Shown here one piece after another: positions 60,278-64,000 of a stretch of DNA of 64,000 nucleotides (within the stretch, counting starts at the first letter, position 1; every line of letters begins with the position of its first letter). The stretch comes from Branchiostoma floridae (taxonomy: Eukaryota > Chordata > Leptocardii > Amphioxiformes > Branchiostomatidae), in contig NC_049987.1 of assembly GCF_000003815.2 (NCBI RefSeq), forward strand, positions 8,759,100 through 8,823,099, read 5' to 3'. Made by a program: the position numbers and the translations under genes. The notes beneath the pieces were generated by a model that searched no databases, was not told the origin of the DNA, and saw nothing but the letters and a program-made list of their open reading frames with translations.

Positions 60278-61060
60278 TTTCTTTCTTTCTTTCTTTCTTT
60301 CTCCTGTCAAATCTTCAAAGTGATTCATCTCCGCCGTTCCTGGACCGAATGACCTGAAATTCGGCACAGGGGTAGAGTGGGCCAATACCTTGATGCTTTT
60401 TTCCCATTTTTTTCATATCTGCCTCTAAAATGATTTTATTGAGATTTTTTGGTCAATTTTAGACCAAAACTGTATATTTTGGCCCCTGTACCCTGGTATT
60501 ACAACCAAATGAGCTGAAATCTGACAGAGATGTGCCTTGATAATGCCCCCATATAAATTCGATAACACTTTTGGTGTACAGTACAACAAAATGCTTATTT
60601 TTGCGATTTTTTTACCAATTTTTGACCAAAAAAGGACACTTTTGGCCCCTGTACCCTGGTATTACAACCAAATGAGCTGAAATTTGACAGAGATGTGCCT
60701 TGATAATGCCCTCATATCAATTCAATAACACTTTTGGTGTACAGTACAACAAAATGCTTATTTTTGCGATTTTTTGCCAATTTTTGACCAAAAAAGGACA
60801 CTTTTGGCTCCTGTACCTTGGTATTGCAACCGAATGAGCTGAAATTTAACACAGATGTGCCTTGATGATCCTTTCATATAAATTCAATAACACTTTTGGT
60901 GTACAGTGCAACAAAATGCTTATTTTTGCGATTTTTGGCCAATTTTTGACCAAAAAAGGACACTTTTGGCTCCTGTACCCTGGTATTACAATTAAATGAC
61001 CTGAAATTTGGTATAGATAGGCATTAGATACTTGGTAACAAGATTCAAGTAAAATTTTTG
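60278..61060. repeat. (CTTT)n and 162-163-bp tandem repeat
   Basis: A CTTT run (60278-60301) is followed by units whose marker GGC(C/T)CCTGTACC(C/T)(T)GG starts at 60481, 60644, 60806 and 60968, giving periods of 163, 162 and 162. Each unit carries AATGAGCTGAAAT and TTTTGACCAAAA. The outer copies are diverged. Confidence 0.88.
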
Positions 61061-61207
61061 ACATAAACAACTTTAAAATGATTAATTTTGGCACTTTTCT
61101 GAGGGGAAATTTGTTTTCTTTTGGCCTCCTGACGTGACCTTCCGTGACCCCGCACAGAGCCACACCTGTGCGCGTCAGCCGGAGAGTTAATTGAATCAAA
61201 GACCTAG

Positions 61208-61276
61208 CCAATCAGCGAAGAGGAGGCCAAAGGCTAATTAATATTCATAAACGGGGCCTCATGATCCCGTATATAG
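61208..61276 (+). promoter_or_regulatory. Possible promoter
   Basis: CCAAT at 61208-61212 and TATATAG at 61270-61276 in a GC-richer island, followed by CCCGCCAGGGGGAGCG (CTCF-like, about 61287). No downstream coding exon is seen within the window, so the target gene is unknown. Confidence 0.3.
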
Positions 61277-61329
61277 CGGTGTTCCCGCCAGGGGGAGCGA
61301 AGCCCGCCTAAGGCTCTCGCATTTTAGAC

Positions 61330-64000
61330 TATTCAGAAGGCTTTATATTGTATCAGTTCTTAGGGGCATATCTATGATAATCGCAGCAGTCACTTAACTT
61401 CTCTTCAGGAGTTAGCTAGTATCTTCGCTGCGCCGTTAGCCGCCGTGCGACTTTTGTTCACGGTCTGATATCCCTACGTCGCCGCCTCGCTGATATTCCC
61501 ACGGACATGTTTCAAGAAAAATACCCAGCAGAAAACGATGTTCTGCGTCAAATTCTATTCTATAAAACATGTGGGACTCAGTGTTACAGTCTAAATATTT
61601 TGTAGAAGCACCGCTGTAGGAAAGAAGGTCCAAGCAATGTAAAACATCACGTAGCATGAAGTTCGCTGTCAACTGGCACACAGCACATGACTGTTTGAAA
61701 CTCTAAGTCTAATCAACAGCCGTGTTTGATTGATAGCCGGCGGTCCTTTGATGAAGTCGGCGAAAGGTGCGTTAGTTAGAAAATCTGCGTTTAGTTTTGA
61801 TACGTAATTATAAGTTAGACAGTGGCGAGAATGATTATTTTCTCATCAATATTTCTCTTCAGAATTATTTGAACTTAATTGTACATCTAAACAATTGGCT
61901 TACCTGTGCAATGTTTATATGATTAATGATCAGTGTACTGAAATCATGTGTAACGTATGGCTCCTAGTCAATAGATCAGCATTTTCTCTATAGTGACCAC
62001 CTGTCTGTAGTGGCCACATTTCTATCACTGGACTGGAACTTGAGAAAACTGCTGTATTTTCTCCAGAGCAATGTGTTCCTAGTGCTGTTGTTGTTTGACA
62101 TAAACTTTGAACATTTAAATTGTAACTAACTTTAAACTGCCAGAGTTTCAGCCCAATAAAACACTCTCAGCGCCAGGGTATGAACAGACTGACCAGACAG
62201 ACGAAAATAAATCCTCGAACAAGGTTCAATCGTATCTTCCGGGTCTGGCAGGAAGTTGTTAAACTAAAATAAGAATAGGCTCGATGGCTGATTGCATACA
62301 TTTAGTAAAACAGTTTAACAGTTTTACAGCTTGAAGAAAACAAACGCTCCTACAGTACCTGCACCTGCTTGATAATTATTAAATCGTATGCCCTACTTGA
62401 ATAAAAAAGTTCACTGCAATAATAAATGTACCCACATTACAAGGAGCTTATACTTTTTTAAACTTACACCTAGTTATCGTACTGAAAATTGTTAATGACA
62501 TTACATGAAGTCACTCAACAATTTTCAGTCATGATGAAAATTTTCTGAATGGAAGGTGTGATTATTGTCATCTTCTGAAAAATAGAAGCAAGCTCTGTTT
62601 TTACCTGGAATCAATTCACAATAACAGTCCACTTTGGGGGATAATGTACTGTTAAGAGGATGTTCCATTTTTGCGCAGGGGTGATTTGGAACAGTCCAAT
62701 GTTGCGTGGGAAGGGGTATGGCTGAAATATGCTGTATTTGCTCTTAAGCAAATGTCGGCCTTTCTAGTTTTTTATGCTTTCATTTTGGATCTCATCAGAA
62801 AAGCACAGATAAACTACAGATGTATTTTTGAAATGTAATCTCACCTATTTAAAATACACATGCACAAGGATTGGTGACCATTCTGCAAATTGTACATGAA
62901 ATCAAGAAGGCAGAAAAGTTGTAACTCACATCGCAACCTCCCATGCCGTACTGTAATTTGTTAAAGGGATCAAACTCACCAGTACTGTGTAGTCCTGCTA
63001 CAACCAATAGAATGCCATACTTTTTTTTTGTTCTGACCTAGATTTAGTACATGTACTAGGAAACTCAATGTCCACAGCATAAGTTTACATTGTAGTAAGA
63101 CATTTCATTATAATACATGAAAGTGTAATGTCAAGTCCTATGAACATTTTGGGTTATGATGTCACTGACGCATAAAGACAAACAGTGCTCAACACTCAGA
63201 TACTACAACAATTTCCATTTTCTTAACAAGAAGGTTTTTCCGGTTTCTCTGAATATCCAAATTTTTACAGGCTTTTTGCAGATATGTAACAATGTCTTGG
63301 AAGAAAGAACACATTTCAGTACAAATTGCTGAAAGAAAGAGATATGTTAAAAGAGTTTCTCACATATTTAGAGCCTTGATCTGGCTGAAACAATGTAGGA
63401 GATAGTCACAGTAAGTGCTAGAAAAGTTGAGAAATTTGCAAATATGTCAGGTGATCATTATGCAAGGGGACCCCCTTCCTCTCTCTAGCTACACAGATGT
63501 TGCTGTAAGTGATCGCATATCAACAGGTCTTGGTACGTACAGCACTAAATGTCATTCTAACTTGTAGCTATGCGGAGAACCGGCATCATATCAGTTAGCT
63601 TGTCCATGATACTAAGGACCTTTCACTGCTGTAGCAGGGGGTATCAGTAGTTAGATAGTTTGGTGCTTGGCCAGTGCTAATGTGGCGAAAGTAGCAGCAT
63701 AGATTGTCCTGTTACCAGATGTAGGTGGAAATAAACAGTGAGTGTGAAACTCGAGGTGAATCTCGGAAGCAGGGATTGGAAATGTCTGATGCCTGTAGGT
63801 ACCGCAAAAATGTAGCACCGTGCTGTGGCTTATAGAGGATGGTAGGTAGACAAATGCTGAGCACCCCTACAGTAGGAGTGGAATAGTCTAAATAGGTTGC
63901 ACAGAACAGAATGGTAGAATGTGAGAGTGGGAACTTTTTTTGACAGGATGTGTTTATGTGGAAACAAAGGTGTGTAGTATAGTGTTTAGTGCACCATTAG
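61330..64000. other. No gene recognised
   Basis: AT-rich sequence with AATAAA at about 62155. No exon resembling DH, PH or C2 domains of long intersectin was found. Confidence 0.4.

Noticed and set aside
59400-64000. DH-PH-C2 exons of long intersectin
   Set aside because: Searched for by frame and splice context; none recognised. They may lie beyond the window.
1-64000. CRISPR arrays, bacterial operons, rRNA
   Set aside because: Eukaryotic gene structure throughout; tandem repeats found lack spacer architecture.

Overview
The window is eukaryotic, intron-rich, chordate-type DNA, most likely from a cephalochordate (amphioxus, Branchiostoma). The grounds are two intronless iodothyronine deiodinase genes (one selenocysteine, one cysteine form), a CRYZL1/intersectin head-to-head pair arranged as in human, GT-AG introns of 0.1-1.9 kb, and many short inverted-repeat (MITE/foldback) elements. 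Species assignment is inference. A run of 100 N at 7843-7942 marks an assembly gap.

Layout. (1) 1-13.9 kb: a selenoprotein deiodinase on + (3625-4464, in-frame TGA at 4075-4077, SECIS-like hairpin near 4800-4880) and a cysteine paralogue on - (12879-13679). Between and around them are MITEs, microsatellites and a perfect 33-bp palindrome. (2) 13.9-18.2 kb: repeats and no recognisable gene. (3) 18.3-21.0 kb: D-2-hydroxyglutarate dehydrogenase on +, intronless in its coding part, with a CpG-type promoter (TCTCGCGAGA and NRF-1-like motif) and a probable 5' UTR intron. (4) 21.0-26.4 kb: CRYZL1 (quinone oxidoreductase-like) on -, resolved into 13 coding exons (1047 nt, 348 aa), tail-to-tail with D2HGDH. 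(5) 26.4-27.0 kb: shared divergent promoter with two ETS sites and an inverted CCAAT box. (6) 27-59.4 kb: intersectin on +, resolved into 40 exons with every junction phase-consistent, about 1421 aa: EH1, EH2, coiled coil, proline/DPF-rich linker, and five SH3 domains. It ends on a short-isoform terminal exon with the stop codon split across the junction. No DH-PH-C2 exons are visible. (7) 59.4-64 kb: 3' UTR sequence, a 162-163-bp tandem repeat, a possible promoter near 61.2 kb, and otherwise no recognisable gene.

Biologically, intersectin is a clathrin-endocytosis scaffold; CRYZL1 and D2HGDH are oxidoreductases; the deiodinases act on iodothyronine-type hormones. The genes are neighbours, not a pathway. 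The most notable points are the DPF-rich (Eps15-like) linker of intersectin, the series of frame-preserving mini-exons in it, the Sec/Cys deiodinase pair, and the conserved CRYZL1-ITSN promoter pairing.
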